Assembly: GCF_030848395.1 (NCBI RefSeq)
Contig: NZ_JAVDBT010000009.1
Span: 121,767-185,766 of the forward strand
DNA from: Pseudogemmobacter lacusdianii
GTDB lineage: Bacteria; Pseudomonadota; Alphaproteobacteria; Rhodobacterales; Rhodobacteraceae
Reading direction: 5' to 3'
DNA length: 64,000 nt
The number at the start of each line of letters is the position of its first letter. Position 1 is the first letter of the stretch. Under the pieces are notes generated by a model that was not told the DNA's origin, did not search any database, and was given only the letters and a program-made list of their open reading frames with translations. Both the position numbers and the translations under genes were made by a program. Shown here piece by piece: positions 35,639 to 45,112 of the stretch.

Positions 35639-36735
35639 CCGAAACGGGCCGGGTCCAGCGCCGCCACCAGATCGGCCGACAGCTCGGGCGCGCGGCCCAG
35701 CACCAGATCGGCGACCAATTGGCTGGCCCCGGCGCTGGTCTGGAAGCCGTAGCCCCCCTGCCCGCCCAGCCAGAAGAAGCCGGGCTCACGCCTGTCGCGG
35801 CCGATCACCAGCACCCGGTCGGGCGCAAAGGTCCGTAGACCCGCCCAGCTGGAGATAAGCCGGGTTACCGGCTCGGTCACATATTCCTCATAGCGCGCCA
35901 GTCCTTCGGCCAAGACCATATCATCGGCCCAAGCGTCATGTGGCTCCATCGGATCCTCTTCCGCCGGAGAGACGATCAGCGCCCCCGCATCAGGCTTGGC
36001 ATACCAAGATTCGCCGGGCCCGAACATGATCGGCCAACGCGACACATCATGCCCACCCGGCGCCGGAATGCGCGCCATCGAGCGGCGGTTGGGCTGGAAG
36101 CCCAAGGGCTGCACCCCGGCCATTTGCGCCACCTGATCGACCCAAGCGCCGCCGGCATTGATGAGCAAAGCCGCTTCGGCCTCACCGCCCGGCCAAGTGA
36201 CCCGCCAGCCGCTGGCGGTGCGCACGATCGCAGTGACCCGTGCATTGGTGACGATCTTGCCACCTTGCGCGCGGATATCGCGGGCAAAACCCTGCAGCAG
36301 CAAATCGGTGTCGATATCCTCGGCGTGCAAAGCATGCGCCGCCATCGTCACCACTTCGGGGTTCACGATCGGCACGATGGCCAAGGCTTCATCCACGGTG
36401 ATCGCATCAAACTTCATCGCCGCGCGATCACTCTCGAACACCGCCCCCTCATGGGCTTTGCCGACCAAAAGCATACCCCGCGGCGACAAAAGCCCCGGGA
36501 TCGAACGGAAATGCGCCTCAGACGCCCAAGAGAGCTCAACCACCGCTGGCGCGCCATATTGCGGCTCGTACAAAGCGGCCGAGCGGCCCGAGGCATGGTG
36601 GCCAAGCGCGGCTTCGGCCTCAAGCACCACCACGCGGGCATGCGGCGCCAAGCGCGCCGCGGCAGAGATCCCCGCTATACCGCCGCCAATGACAATAATA
36701 TCGGCAGTTTCAGCGACATGTTCGGCAGTCATCAT
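35635..36735 (-). CDS. FAD-dependent D-amino-acid (D-arginine-like) dehydrogenase
   Basis: A 366-residue DAO-family flavoprotein. The dinucleotide site is VIGGGIAGISAAARL at the N-terminus, followed by VVVLEAEAALGHHASGRSAA, closely resembling Pseudomonas DauA around its HSTGRSAA segment. The C-terminal FAPDRVLVIGRD and FFWLGGQGGYGFQTSAGAS blocks complete the FAD site. D-arginine or another cationic D-amino acid is the likely substrate. No amino-acid transporter is adjacent, so physiological use is unclear. Confidence 0.85.
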   Translation of the reverse strand: MMTAEHVAETADIIVIGGGIAGISAAARLAPHARVVVLEAEAALGHHASGRSAALYEPQYGAPAVVELSWASEAHFRSIPGLLSPRGMLLVGKAHEGAVFESDRAAMKFDAITVDEALAIVPIVNPEVVTMAAHALHAEDIDTDLLLQGFARDIRAQGGKIVTNARVTAIVRTASGWRVTWPGGEAEAALLINAGGAWVDQVAQMAGVQPLGFQPNRRSMARIPAPGGHDVSRWPIMFGPGESWYAKPDAGALIVSPAEEDPMEPHDAWADDMVLAEGLARYEEYVTEPVTRLISSWAGLRTFAPDRVLVIGRDRREPGFFWLGGQGGYGFQTSAGASQLVADLVLGRAPELSADLVAALDPARFG

Positions 36736-36880
36736 CTATCTTTCGTCAGGTCAAAAGAGCCAAGGCCACGGCCGCTAAGCCAGCCCAACTGCGCCTTTAA
36801 AGCACAGAGACTTCCCGCAAGGAAAACAATTTCAAAGCCGATACGGGCGACGCCTGCCAATCATCACTTGGCACAGAATG

Positions 36881-36912
36881 AAAAAGGCCCGCCACAAGGG
36901 GCGGGCCTTTCT
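36881..36912 (-). terminator. Terminator after the BMP-type binding protein gene
   Basis: AAAGGCCCGCC pairs with GGCGGGCCTTT around six bases. On the minus strand it ends in TTTTT. It lies 18 bases past the stop at 36930 and ends the xdhABC-transporter transcript. Confidence 0.92.
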
Positions 36913-36929
36913 CGCAAACCTGGCTCAGA

Positions 36930-38021
36930 TCACTTCGGCACTTCGGCGGTGATGCCTTCGACGAAGAAATCCATGCCCAGCAGGTCGCCATCCGGCGCGG
37001 TCACGCCATCAGCCAGCCATTCCGAGCCGTCTTGCTTCTTGATCGGGCCGGTGAAGGCATGCAGCGTGCCAGCGGCGATATCGTCGCGCACCTTCTCGGC
37101 AGCGGCCTTCACCTCGGCCGGAACCGCATCAGTGATCTCACCGATTTCCACTTCGCCATCGACGATACCGGCCCAGATATCGGCCTGCTCATAGCTGCCA
37201 TCCAGCAAAGCACCCACGCGCTTCACATAGTAGGGCGCCCAGTTGTCGATGATCGAGGACACCCGCGGCGAAGGCTTATAGGCGGTCATATCCGAAGCCT
37301 GACCGAAGCCGATCACAGCGCCATTGGTCTTGGCAGCTTCCGCCAAAGGTGCGGTCGAATCGGTGTGGGCTGCGATGACATCGACGCCTTGGTCGATCAA
37401 AGCTTTGGCCGAATCGGCCTCTTTTGCCGGGTCAAACCAGGTGAAGGCCCAAACCACCGACAGCTCAACCTCGGGGTTCACCTTCTTGGCGGCCAGATAA
37501 TAGGCGTTGATGCCATTCATCACTTCCGGGATCGGGAAAGAGCCGATGTAGCCGATTTTGTTCGACTTGGTCATCATGCCCGCAATGGTGCCTTGCACCG
37601 CACGGCCTTCGTAGAAGCGTGCGTTATAGGTCGAGACGTTGGCATGGTCGCGCTTGAAGCCGGTGGCATGCTCGAACTTCACATTCGGGAATTTGCCCGC
37701 GATCGCATTGACCGGGTCCATATAGCCGAAGGAGGTTGCAAAGATGATATTGCAGCCGCCCAGAGCCATTTGGGTCAAGACGCGCTCAGCATCGGCGCCT
37801 TCCGGCACGCTTTCTTGGTACTGGATCTCGACCTTGTCACCGTATTCGGCTTGCAGCGCCAAAGCGCCTTCATGGTGCTGGTAGGTCCAGCCGCCATCGC
37901 CGATCGGGCCAACATAGACGAAGCAGGCTTTCACCTTGTCCAGACCTTGCGCAAAGGCGCTGCCGCCAAAGGCCATTCCCAAAGCCAGCGAGGCGCTGGC
38001 AAGCAGATGTCTGCGTTTCAT
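36930..38021 (-). CDS. BMP-family purine nucleoside binding protein
   Basis: A 363-residue periplasmic binding protein of the BmpA/PnrA group. It has a signal peptide (MKRRHLLASASLALGMAFGG, cleaved after AFA) and family blocks ACFVYVGPIGDGGWTYQHHE, ATSFGYMD, NKIGYIGSFPIPEVMNGINA and VIAAHTDSTAP. Known relatives bind purine nucleosides with an Asp and aromatic residues. It is the last gene of the leftward xdhABC-ABC operon, so hypoxanthine, xanthine or nucleosides are likely ligands. The ATG at 38021 is chosen because it begins the signal peptide. Confidence 0.9.
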   Translation of the reverse strand: MKRRHLLASASLALGMAFGGSAFAQGLDKVKACFVYVGPIGDGGWTYQHHEGALALQAEYGDKVEIQYQESVPEGADAERVLTQMALGGCNIIFATSFGYMDPVNAIAGKFPNVKFEHATGFKRDHANVSTYNARFYEGRAVQGTIAGMMTKSNKIGYIGSFPIPEVMNGINAYYLAAKKVNPEVELSVVWAFTWFDPAKEADSAKALIDQGVDVIAAHTDSTAPLAEAAKTNGAVIGFGQASDMTAYKPSPRVSSIIDNWAPYYVKRVGALLDGSYEQADIWAGIVDGEVEIGEITDAVPAEVKAAAEKVRDDIAAGTLHAFTGPIKKQDGSEWLADGVTAPDGDLLGMDFFVEGITAEVPK

Positions 38022-38073
38022 TCCGGTCTCTCCCCGTAGTGGCGGCTGGTTTGCGCCGCGTTTTGCAAAAGCC

Positions 38074-39006
38074 TCAGCGCGAGGCATGGAAGTTCTGTCC
38101 AAGGCTGGCAGGAGCGCCGACGGCAGCCTTGCGCCGCCCCGAGGACATGATCACCAACACGATGATGGTTAGCACATAAGGGGCCATCGACAAGTACTCG
38201 ACAGGGATCGCAGAGCCTGCCGCTTGCAAGTTCAGCTGCAAGACCGAGATGCCGCCGAAAAGATAGGCCCCTGCAAGCACACGCCACGGTTTCCAGCTGG
38301 CAAAGACCACGATCGCAAGCGCGATCCAGCCCGCACCGGCAGTGATCCCGTCCACCCATTGCGGCACCCGCACAAGGCTGACGTAAGCCCCACCGATTCC
38401 GGCCATCGCACCACCGAACATGATGCACATCAGCCGGATGCGGTTGACCTTATAGCCCAAAGCATGGGCCGCATCATGGCTTTCGCCCACGGCCCGAATG
38501 ATCAGGCCAATGCGGGTGAATTTCAGCACATACCAAGTGGCGGCCGTCATCAAGATGCTGAAATAAACCACCGCATCATGACCAAAAAGGATCGGTCCCG
38601 CGACCGGGATCTGCGCCAAAGCATCCGGCAAAAGCCCGGTCGTCGCCGGCGGCTTGATGCCGTTATAGCCCTGCCCCCCCAGCGAGCTGACCCCAAGGCC
38701 GAACAGCGTCAGCGCAAGCCCCGTTGCCACCTGATTGGCCAGAAAGACTTGGGTCAAAGCCGCGAAGATCATGCTGAGCACGGCCCCCGCGATGGCGCCT
38801 CCGACAAAGCCCATAAAGGGGCTCCCGGTGTGCACGGCCACGACAAAGCCGCCCAAAGCGCCGATGATCATCATGCCTTCGACGCCCAGATTCAGCACGC
38901 CCGAGCGCTCGACCACCGCCTCGCCCAAGGCCGCCAAAAGGATCGGCACCGAGGTCGCCATCAGCCCCGCGATCAAAATGACCGGATTGATACCGCCAAA
39001 ATCCAT
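38074..39006 (-). CDS. ABC transporter permease, nucleoside type
   Basis: A 310-residue inner-membrane permease of the BPD_transp_2 family, with about eight helices. AALGEAVVERSGVLNLGVEG is the family signature near the N-terminus. The start at ATG 39006 shares one base with the stop of the preceding permease (TGATG); a GTG directly before it is the alternative. It pairs with the next permease as the heterodimeric channel. Confidence 0.92.
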   Translation of the reverse strand: MDFGGINPVILIAGLMATSVPILLAALGEAVVERSGVLNLGVEGMMIIGALGGFVVAVHTGSPFMGFVGGAIAGAVLSMIFAALTQVFLANQVATGLALTLFGLGVSSLGGQGYNGIKPPATTGLLPDALAQIPVAGPILFGHDAVVYFSILMTAATWYVLKFTRIGLIIRAVGESHDAAHALGYKVNRIRLMCIMFGGAMAGIGGAYVSLVRVPQWVDGITAGAGWIALAIVVFASWKPWRVLAGAYLFGGISVLQLNLQAAGSAIPVEYLSMAPYVLTIIVLVIMSSGRRKAAVGAPASLGQNFHASR

Positions 39007-40100
39007 CACTTCGCCCCCGCCACTGCAGCCCCGCCCGACAGGCGGAAGCGGTAATTGGTCAGCACATCAACGCCCAAAAGGAAGAACAGCAACATGCCTT
39101 GGAACACCTGCACCGCCGCTGCCGGCAGGCCGAGATTGGTCGAGGCCATCTCGCCGCCCACATAGGTCAGCGCCATCAAAAAGCCCGCCAGCACGATCCC
39201 CAGCGGGTTCAACCGGCCAAGGAAGGCCACGATGATCGCGGTGAAGCCATAACCGGTGTTGAAATCGATGGTGATCTGCCCCGCAGGCCCGGTGACCTCG
39301 AAAAGCCCCGCCAGCCCCGCCAGCGCGCCCGAGATCCCCATGCACAAAACCACCAATCGCGTCGGATTGACGCCGTGGAATCGGGCCGCCCGTGGCGCTT
39401 GCCCCGCCAGCCGGATCTGGAAGCCCGCGATATGGCGGGTGAGCAAGATATAGATCAGCACCGCCGTCACCAGCGCCGCCACCCCGCCCCAATGCAGCCC
39501 AAGCCCTTCAATCAAATAGCCATTCTGCGCCGCCGGATAGCTCGAGAAGTTGCGGCTGCCCGGGAACCCCATACCTTCGGGATTCTTCAAGAATGAGGTC
39601 GAGGCCTTGGCCAAGATGGTCTGCGCCACATAGACCAGCATCAAAGAGACCAAGATCTCATTGGTGTTGAACCGCGTTTTCAAGATCGCCGGGATCATCG
39701 CCCAAGCCCAGCCGCCAAAGGCGCCCGCCAGCACCATCACCGGAAAGATCAGCCGGTTTTCCGTCGGAAACACCGCCAAACCGACCGAGGCGCCAATGAT
39801 CGCGCCCATGATATATTGCCCCTCGGCACCGATATTCCAGATCCCGGCCCGGAAGCCCAAGGCCAGACCAATGGCGATCAGGATCAGCGGCCCGGCTTTC
39901 ACCAAAAGTTGGCCGCGCAGATAGAAGGCGAACTCGCCAAAGAGCGGATCCCAAAAGATCGTGCGGATCACCTCAACCGGGTTCTTGCCCATCACCGCAA
40001 AGAGAATCCCCCCCACGATCATGGTCAGCAAAACCGCAACCGGAGGTGTCGCATAAAGCCAGAACCGGCTGGGCGTTGGTCGCTTTTCAAGCCTGATCAT
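39006..40100 (-). CDS. ABC transporter permease, nucleoside type, first of two
   Basis: A 364-residue permease with about ten helices. LILIAIGLALGFRAGIWNIG then AEGQYIMGAIIG is the conserved BPD_transp_2 block, and GVNPTRLVVLCMGISGALAG is the cytoplasmic coupling region. ATG 40100 is favoured over the adjacent GTG 40103. It is 140 bases downstream of the ATPase gene, a spacer that holds a dispersed repeat and a perfect hairpin. Confidence 0.92.
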   Translation of the reverse strand: MIRLEKRPTPSRFWLYATPPVAVLLTMIVGGILFAVMGKNPVEVIRTIFWDPLFGEFAFYLRGQLLVKAGPLILIAIGLALGFRAGIWNIGAEGQYIMGAIIGASVGLAVFPTENRLIFPVMVLAGAFGGWAWAMIPAILKTRFNTNEILVSLMLVYVAQTILAKASTSFLKNPEGMGFPGSRNFSSYPAAQNGYLIEGLGLHWGGVAALVTAVLIYILLTRHIAGFQIRLAGQAPRAARFHGVNPTRLVVLCMGISGALAGLAGLFEVTGPAGQITIDFNTGYGFTAIIVAFLGRLNPLGIVLAGFLMALTYVGGEMASTNLGLPAAAVQVFQGMLLFFLLGVDVLTNYRFRLSGGAAVAGAK

Positions 40101-40135
40101 CACGCCCCTCCCACTTTCTCAAATCCGCTAAGCCC

Positions 40136-40163
40136 TTCATCTTGACGAAAATACTCCGGGGGT
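40136..40163. repeat. Dispersed repeat ATCTTGANNAAAATACTCC, copy 5
   Basis: TTCATCTTGACGAAAATACT is followed by CCGGGGGT. Unlike the other copies, it interrupts an operon (between the ABC ATPase and its first permease). Downstream GGGGCTGGCCCCC matches copy 4, but about 40 bases containing a hairpin separate them here. Confidence 0.85.
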
Positions 40164-40178
40164 CGCCCATTGTGTTCG

Positions 40179-40200
40179 CCATTGGTTCAAGAACCAATGG
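40179..40200. repeat. Perfect hairpin inserted in the repeat after copy 5
   Basis: Two 10-base arms, CCATTGGTTC and GAACCAATGG, pair perfectly around AA. CGCCCATTG and CAATGGGCG also flank it in a second, overlapping pairing. Copy 4 at 15.75 kb lacks this segment. With no T-run it is more likely a transcript stem than a terminator. Confidence 0.8.
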
Positions 40201-40240
40201 GCGACGGGGCTGGCCCCCGCCGCCGGCAACTCTCAGACGC

Positions 40241-41800
40241 TCAGCTTGCATGATGCGCCACCTCCATCCCATGCGCGCCGCCCATCATCAGACCGATCTG
40301 ATCCATGGTCAGCCCCTGCACCGGAACGGGCTTCGTCAGCCGCCCCTCGTTCAGCACCGCAAAGGAATCCGAGACCTCCAACAGCTCATCAAGGTCTTGG
40401 CTGATCACCACCACCGCCGCCCCAGAGGCCGCACGGTCCAAGATTGCCTGACGGATCGCCGCAGCTGCCGCCGCATCGACGCCCCAAGTCGGCTGGTTGA
40501 TCACGATCACGCTCGGGCTCTGGTTCAGCTCACGCCCGACCAGAAACTTCTGCAAATTCCCGCCCGACAAGGCCCGCGCCGCGACATCCGGCCCCGGGGT
40601 GCGCACATCATATTCCGCGATCACCTCTTCGGCGAAGGCGCGGGTCTTTGCCCAATCGATGAAGCCCTTCTTCACCAAACCTCGCCGCTGCGAGCCGGTC
40701 AGAAACGCGTTCTCGATCAAGCTCATATCCGGTGCTGCCGCATGGCCATAGCGGTCCTCGGGGGCCGAGACCAAACCCTTGGCGCGCCGCTCCACCGGGC
40801 CCAAATCGCCCGCCGGCTGGCTCAGGATCCGCAGCCGGTCCGCGGCCACTTTCAGCTCTCCCGACAAAGCCAGAAGCAGCTCATCCTGGCCATTGCCAGC
40901 GACGCCCGCGATGCCCAGAACCTCGCCCTTGGCGACGGTAAAAGAGACATCCTTCAGGCTGGTGCCAAAGGGAATCGGGCTCTTGACGGAAAGCCCCGAG
41001 ACGCCCAAAGCCACCTCGCCCTTCTCTCCGGGATGCCGCTCGGGCGGGGTCAAACTCGTGCCCACCATCATCTCAGCCAGTTCACGCGCACTGCGCTCGC
41101 GTGGGGTGCAGGTGCCCACCACCTTACCGCGCCGCAGGATCGTTGCCTCATCGCAAAGCGCGCGAATCTCTTCGAGCTTATGGCTGATATAAAGGATCGC
41201 CGTGCCTTCCGCCGAAAGCTGGCGCAGGGTGCGGAACAGGATCTCCACCTCTTGCGGCGTCAGAACAGAGGTCGGCTCATCCATGATGAGAAGCTTCGGA
41301 TCTTGCAGCAGACAGCGGATGATCTCGACCCGCTGCCGCTCACCTGCCGAGAGATCACCGACCATCCGGTCGGGGTCCAAAGGCAGCCCGTATTCTTCCG
41401 AGACCGCGCGGATCTTGCTGGCCAGCTCGCGCATTGGCGGCGGGCTTTCCATGCCAAGCGCGACGTTCTCGGCCACATTCAGCGCCTCGAACAGGCTGAA
41501 GTGCTGAAACACCATCGCCACGCCCAAGCGCCGCGCCTCGGCGGGCTTCATCGGCGCATAGGCCTGCCCACGAAACCGCATTGAGCCGCTGTCGGGCCGC
41601 ACAAGGCCATAGATCATTTTGACCAGCGTGGACTTGCCCGCGCCGTTCTCGCCCAGCAAAGCATGCACCTCACCCTCGCCCACGGTGAAGCCAACATCGC
41701 TGTTGGCAACCACCCCGGGATAGGCTTTCGTCACGCCGGTGATTTTAAGCAGCTCAGGCCGGCTGGCCCCGCTGTTTTCGTCCCGTACTGTCCCTGTCAC
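40241..41800 (-). CDS. ABC transporter ATPase, nucleoside type (two ATP-binding domains)
   Basis: A 519-residue fused ATPase of the sugar/nucleoside class. The first domain has LLGENGAGKSTLVK, LSAGERQRVEI and LLIMDEPTSVLTPQE. The second has GIAGVAGNGQDELL as a degenerate Walker A, LSGGNLQKF and INQPTWGVD, as usual for this family. The GTG start at 41800 has GGAG about eight bases upstream and overlaps the xdhC 3' end by 47 bases. This overlap links purine oxidation to purine import. Confidence 0.92.
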   Translation of the reverse strand: MTGTVRDENSGASRPELLKITGVTKAYPGVVANSDVGFTVGEGEVHALLGENGAGKSTLVKMIYGLVRPDSGSMRFRGQAYAPMKPAEARRLGVAMVFQHFSLFEALNVAENVALGMESPPPMRELASKIRAVSEEYGLPLDPDRMVGDLSAGERQRVEIIRCLLQDPKLLIMDEPTSVLTPQEVEILFRTLRQLSAEGTAILYISHKLEEIRALCDEATILRRGKVVGTCTPRERSARELAEMMVGTSLTPPERHPGEKGEVALGVSGLSVKSPIPFGTSLKDVSFTVAKGEVLGIAGVAGNGQDELLLALSGELKVAADRLRILSQPAGDLGPVERRAKGLVSAPEDRYGHAAAPDMSLIENAFLTGSQRRGLVKKGFIDWAKTRAFAEEVIAEYDVRTPGPDVAARALSGGNLQKFLVGRELNQSPSVIVINQPTWGVDAAAAAAIRQAILDRAASGAAVVVISQDLDELLEVSDSFAVLNEGRLTKPVPVQGLTMDQIGLMMGGAHGMEVAHHAS

Positions 41801-42728
41801 CCGTGATCTCCGTCTCGGATTTCTGTGTGATATTCATCAGTTGGACCGCCACGCCGATGGCAATGGCTTGTGGATGCTTGCCCAAACTCCGATCGCCGAT
41901 AGGGCATGTGATGCGATCAATGGCAAGAGCTTGGTGCCCCAAACCACGCAGACGCGACCGGAACCGCGCCCATTTTGTCGCCGAGCCAATCAGGCCCAGC
42001 CAGTCAAACCCCCGCCCCAGAAGCCGATGACACAGCTCCAAATCCAAGGCATGAGAATAGGTGAGAATCAGATGCTCGGCATTGGGCGGCGCATGCGCGG
42101 CCAAGGCCTCTGGCCGCTCCGACCAGATCGGCGTCACGCTCTCCGGGATCGCCTCGGGAAAGCGCGCGCGGCTGGTGTCGATCCAAGTGATCTCAAAATC
42201 GGGCAGTGGCTCAAAGACCGCAACCATCGCGCGGCCCACATGACCGGCCCCCCAAATCCAAAGCTGCCGCTTGGGCAAAGTGACGGGCTCCACCAGCCAG
42301 CCTTCGACCAGTCGCGCCAGGCTAGACTGCCCTTGCCCGCGCGCCGCGCTCAGCAATCGGCGCACCGCCAGAGGCATCTCGCCCTGCCCGGTGGCGACCA
42401 AAGCCTGCCCCTCCATCGCAGCCAGCGCCGCCGCGTCCAGCAGATGTGAGACCAAGCTGACCGAGCCGCCACAGCATTGACCCAAAGCCGGGCCCAAGGG
42501 GATGCGCGTCAAAACCGGCGCACCGCTGCGCTCAAGCAAGGCCCTTGCCCGCGCCACCGCCTCAAACTCAAGCGTGCCGCCGCCGATGGTGCCGCTTTGG
42601 CCGTCCTGCCAGACCAACATCTCGGCCCCCGCCTCGCGCGGGGATGAGCCTTCGTGGCCTGCCACAACCACGCGCACCAGCGGGCCATGCGCCACTACTG
42701 CTGCGCGCAGCTGCGCCAGATCTAGCAT
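41754..42728 (-). CDS. xdhC: XdhC, molybdenum cofactor chaperone for xanthine dehydrogenase
   Basis: A 324-residue XdhC. The N-terminal VVAGHEGSSPREAGAEMLV and GTIGGGTLEFEAV blocks and the QCCGGSV motif are family hallmarks. The Rossmann-like C-terminal domain has LWIWGAGHVGRAMV and LGLIGSATKWARF. It binds and protects sulfurated molybdenum cofactor before insertion into XdhB. It shares one base with the xdhB stop (TGATG). Confidence 0.94.
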   Translation of the reverse strand: MLDLAQLRAAVVAHGPLVRVVVAGHEGSSPREAGAEMLVWQDGQSGTIGGGTLEFEAVARARALLERSGAPVLTRIPLGPALGQCCGGSVSLVSHLLDAAALAAMEGQALVATGQGEMPLAVRRLLSAARGQGQSSLARLVEGWLVEPVTLPKRQLWIWGAGHVGRAMVAVFEPLPDFEITWIDTSRARFPEAIPESVTPIWSERPEALAAHAPPNAEHLILTYSHALDLELCHRLLGRGFDWLGLIGSATKWARFRSRLRGLGHQALAIDRITCPIGDRSLGKHPQAIAIGVAVQLMNITQKSETEITGDRDSTGRKQRGQPA

Positions 42729-45112
42729 CAGATGCCCCCCCGAACCCGGTCAACCGCTGCCAAAACGGCCTCGGCCGTGGCAGGGGCGCGCAGGTCGGGA
42801 TAGATCTGACCCGTGCCGCAGGCTTCCACCGCATGCGACAAAGCCAAGAAGGCCGAGATGCCAAGGTTGAACGGCGGCTCGCCCACAGCTTTGGATTTCC
42901 CAACCGAATCCTCGGGGTTGGGCCGCTCCCAAAGGGCGACATTGAAGGTCCGCGGCCGGTCCGAACAGGCCGGGATCTTATAGGTCGAGGGCGCATGGGT
43001 CGCCAAACGGCCTTTGGCATCCCAGACCAGCTCTTCCGTGGTCAGCCAGCCCGCGCCTTGCACATAAGCGCCTTCGACCTGACCAATGTCCAATGCCGGG
43101 TTCAAGCTTGATCCGGTGTCATGCAGGATATCCGCCCGCAAAATGCGGTTCTCGCCGGTCAAAGTGTCGATCACCACCTCAGAGATCGCCACCCCGTAAG
43201 CGAAATAGTAAAACGGCCGGCCTTGGCCGCGCACCCGGTCCCAAGTGATCTTGGGCGTGGCGTAATAGCCCGTCGACGACAGGGACACCCGCGCCTGATA
43301 GGCCGAGGCGGCGACCTCTTCAAACGTGTAGCTCTCGCCTGCCACGCTCACCCGCCCCTCCGCAAAGCGCACCTGATCGGTCGCGCTTTGGTGCTTTTCG
43401 GCCAAATGCGCCGCCATCCGGTCGCGGATCTTCTCGGCCGCATCGCGCGAGGCCATGCCATTGAGATCCGAGCCAGACGAGGCCGCTGTGGCCGAAGTAT
43501 TAGGCACCTTGCCCGTGTCGGTGGGGGTGATCCGCACCTGTTCGGCCTCCAGACCAAAGACCGAGGCCACAACCTGCGCCACCTTTTGGTTCAGCCCCTG
43601 CCCCATCTCGGTGCCGCCGTGGTTCAGGTGCACCGAGCCATCTTGATAGACATGCACCAAAGCCCCGGCTTGGTTCAGCCAAGTCAGTGTGAAAGAGATC
43701 CCGAACTTCACCGGGCTAAAGCCGATGCCGCGCTTCAAGATCGGGCTTTTGGCGTTCCAAGCCGCAATCTCTTCCTTGCGGCGGGCGTAATCCGACGTCG
43801 CCAACAGCTCTTCGGTCATCGCGCCGCCGATGAAATCCTCGACCGGCATGTTGTAATGTGTGGTCTGGACCTCAGGCACATGACCTTTCGGCGAATGTGC
43901 GCCGCCAAAGGGCTTGCCGGTGCCGGGACCCGCCTTCTCCGCCCCCGCAGCGCCCGCCATATCGCGGTAGTAATTCCGCCGCCGCACCTCAACCGGATCC
44001 AATTTCAGCGCGAAGGCGATGTGATCCATCACCCGCTCGGCCCCGATGATCCCCTGCGGGCCACCAAAGCCACGATAGGCCGTGCCCGAGGCGGTGTTGG
44101 TCTTCAGCCGGTGGCTTTCGATGCGGATATTCGGCATCCAATAGCAGTTCTCGGCATGCAGCATGGCCCGGTCAGCCACCGGCAGCGACAGATCCTGAGA
44201 CCAGCCGCAACGCAGAAGGTGGGTGAAATCCACCCCCAGCACATAGCCCTGCTCATCATAGCCCACCTTATAGCGGATCTTGATGTCATGGCGCTTGCCG
44301 GTCACCACCATATCATCGTCGCGGTCGTAGCGCATTTTGCAGGCGCGCCCGGTCAGCCGAGCCGCCACCGCACAGGCAATCGCCGGCCAGTTGCCTTGGC
44401 TTTCCTTGCCGCCAAAGCCGCCGCCCATCCGCCGCGTCTCCACCCGCACCGCCGACATCGGCAGATGCAAAGCATGGGCGATCTTATGCTGCACCTCGGT
44501 CGGGTGCTGGGTCGAGGAATAGATATGCATCCCGCCGTCATCGCCGGGGATTGCCGCCGCGATATGGCCCTCAAGATAGAAATGCTCTTGGCCACCAACC
44601 TCAAGATCGCCTTCCAGCACATGCGGAGCCGCCGCAATCGCCGCAGCCGCATCGCCCCGCGCCCAGATCGAGGGTCCATCCTCAAAGCGCGAATTGGCCG
44701 CCAGCGCCTCTTCCGGGGTCAGCAAAGCCGGTTCTTCGGCATAGCTGATCTGCGCCTTACGCGCCGCTTTGCGCGCCGCCAAATGGCTGTCGGCCACCAC
44801 GATGAACATGGGCCGGGCGTGAAACTCGATCCGGGTCGAGGTCAAAAGCGGCTCATCCCCCAATGAGGGCGAGCAGTCGGGGATCTCGTGGAAAGCTTCG
44901 ACCAGATCCTCGGCGGTGATGACCTGACGCACGCCGGGAGCCGAACGCACCGCCGAGAGGTCCATCGAGGTGATCTGCCCACAGGCAATGGTCGAAAGCC
45001 CAAAGGCCAGATGCAAAGTGCCGCTTGGCAGCGGAATATCATCCAGATAGCGCGCTTGACCGGTCACATGCAGCGGCGCGGAATCGTGGGGAAGCGGTTT
45101 ACCGACGCTCAT
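42728..45112 (-). CDS. xdhB: Xanthine dehydrogenase, molybdopterin-binding subunit XdhB
   Basis: A 794-residue large subunit. [20 protein letters not shown] leads the aldehyde-oxidase/xanthine-dehydrogenase domain, [20 protein letters not shown] is the first cofactor region, [10 protein letters not shown] is the Gly-rich loop and [15 protein letters not shown] contains the catalytic Glu in GEPP. It converts hypoxanthine and xanthine to urate, with electrons passing to the XdhA iron-sulfur and FAD groups. ATGA overlap with xdhA. Confidence 0.96.
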   Translation of the reverse strand: MSVGKPLPHDSAPLHVTGQARYLDDIPLPSGTLHLAFGLSTIACGQITSMDLSAVRSAPGVRQVITAEDLVEAFHEIPDCSPSLGDEPLLTSTRIEFHARPMFIVVADSHLAARKAARKAQISYAEEPALLTPEEALAANSRFEDGPSIWARGDAAAAIAAAPHVLEGDLEVGGQEHFYLEGHIAAAIPGDDGGMHIYSSTQHPTEVQHKIAHALHLPMSAVRVETRRMGGGFGGKESQGNWPAIACAVAARLTGRACKMRYDRDDDMVVTGKRHDIKIRYKVGYDEQGYVLGVDFTHLLRCGWSQDLSLPVADRAMLHAENCYWMPNIRIESHRLKTNTASGTAYRGFGGPQGIIGAERVMDHIAFALKLDPVEVRRRNYYRDMAGAAGAEKAGPGTGKPFGGAHSPKGHVPEVQTTHYNMPVEDFIGGAMTEELLATSDYARRKEEIAAWNAKSPILKRGIGFSPVKFGISFTLTWLNQAGALVHVYQDGSVHLNHGGTEMGQGLNQKVAQVVASVFGLEAEQVRITPTDTGKVPNTSATAASSGSDLNGMASRDAAEKIRDRMAAHLAEKHQSATDQVRFAEGRVSVAGESYTFEEVAASAYQARVSLSSTGYYATPKITWDRVRGQGRPFYYFAYGVAISEVVIDTLTGENRILRADILHDTGSSLNPALDIGQVEGAYVQGAGWLTTEELVWDAKGRLATHAPSTYKIPACSDRPRTFNVALWERPNPEDSVGKSKAVGEPPFNLGISAFLALSHAVEACGTGQIYPDLRAPATAEAVLAAVDRVRGGI

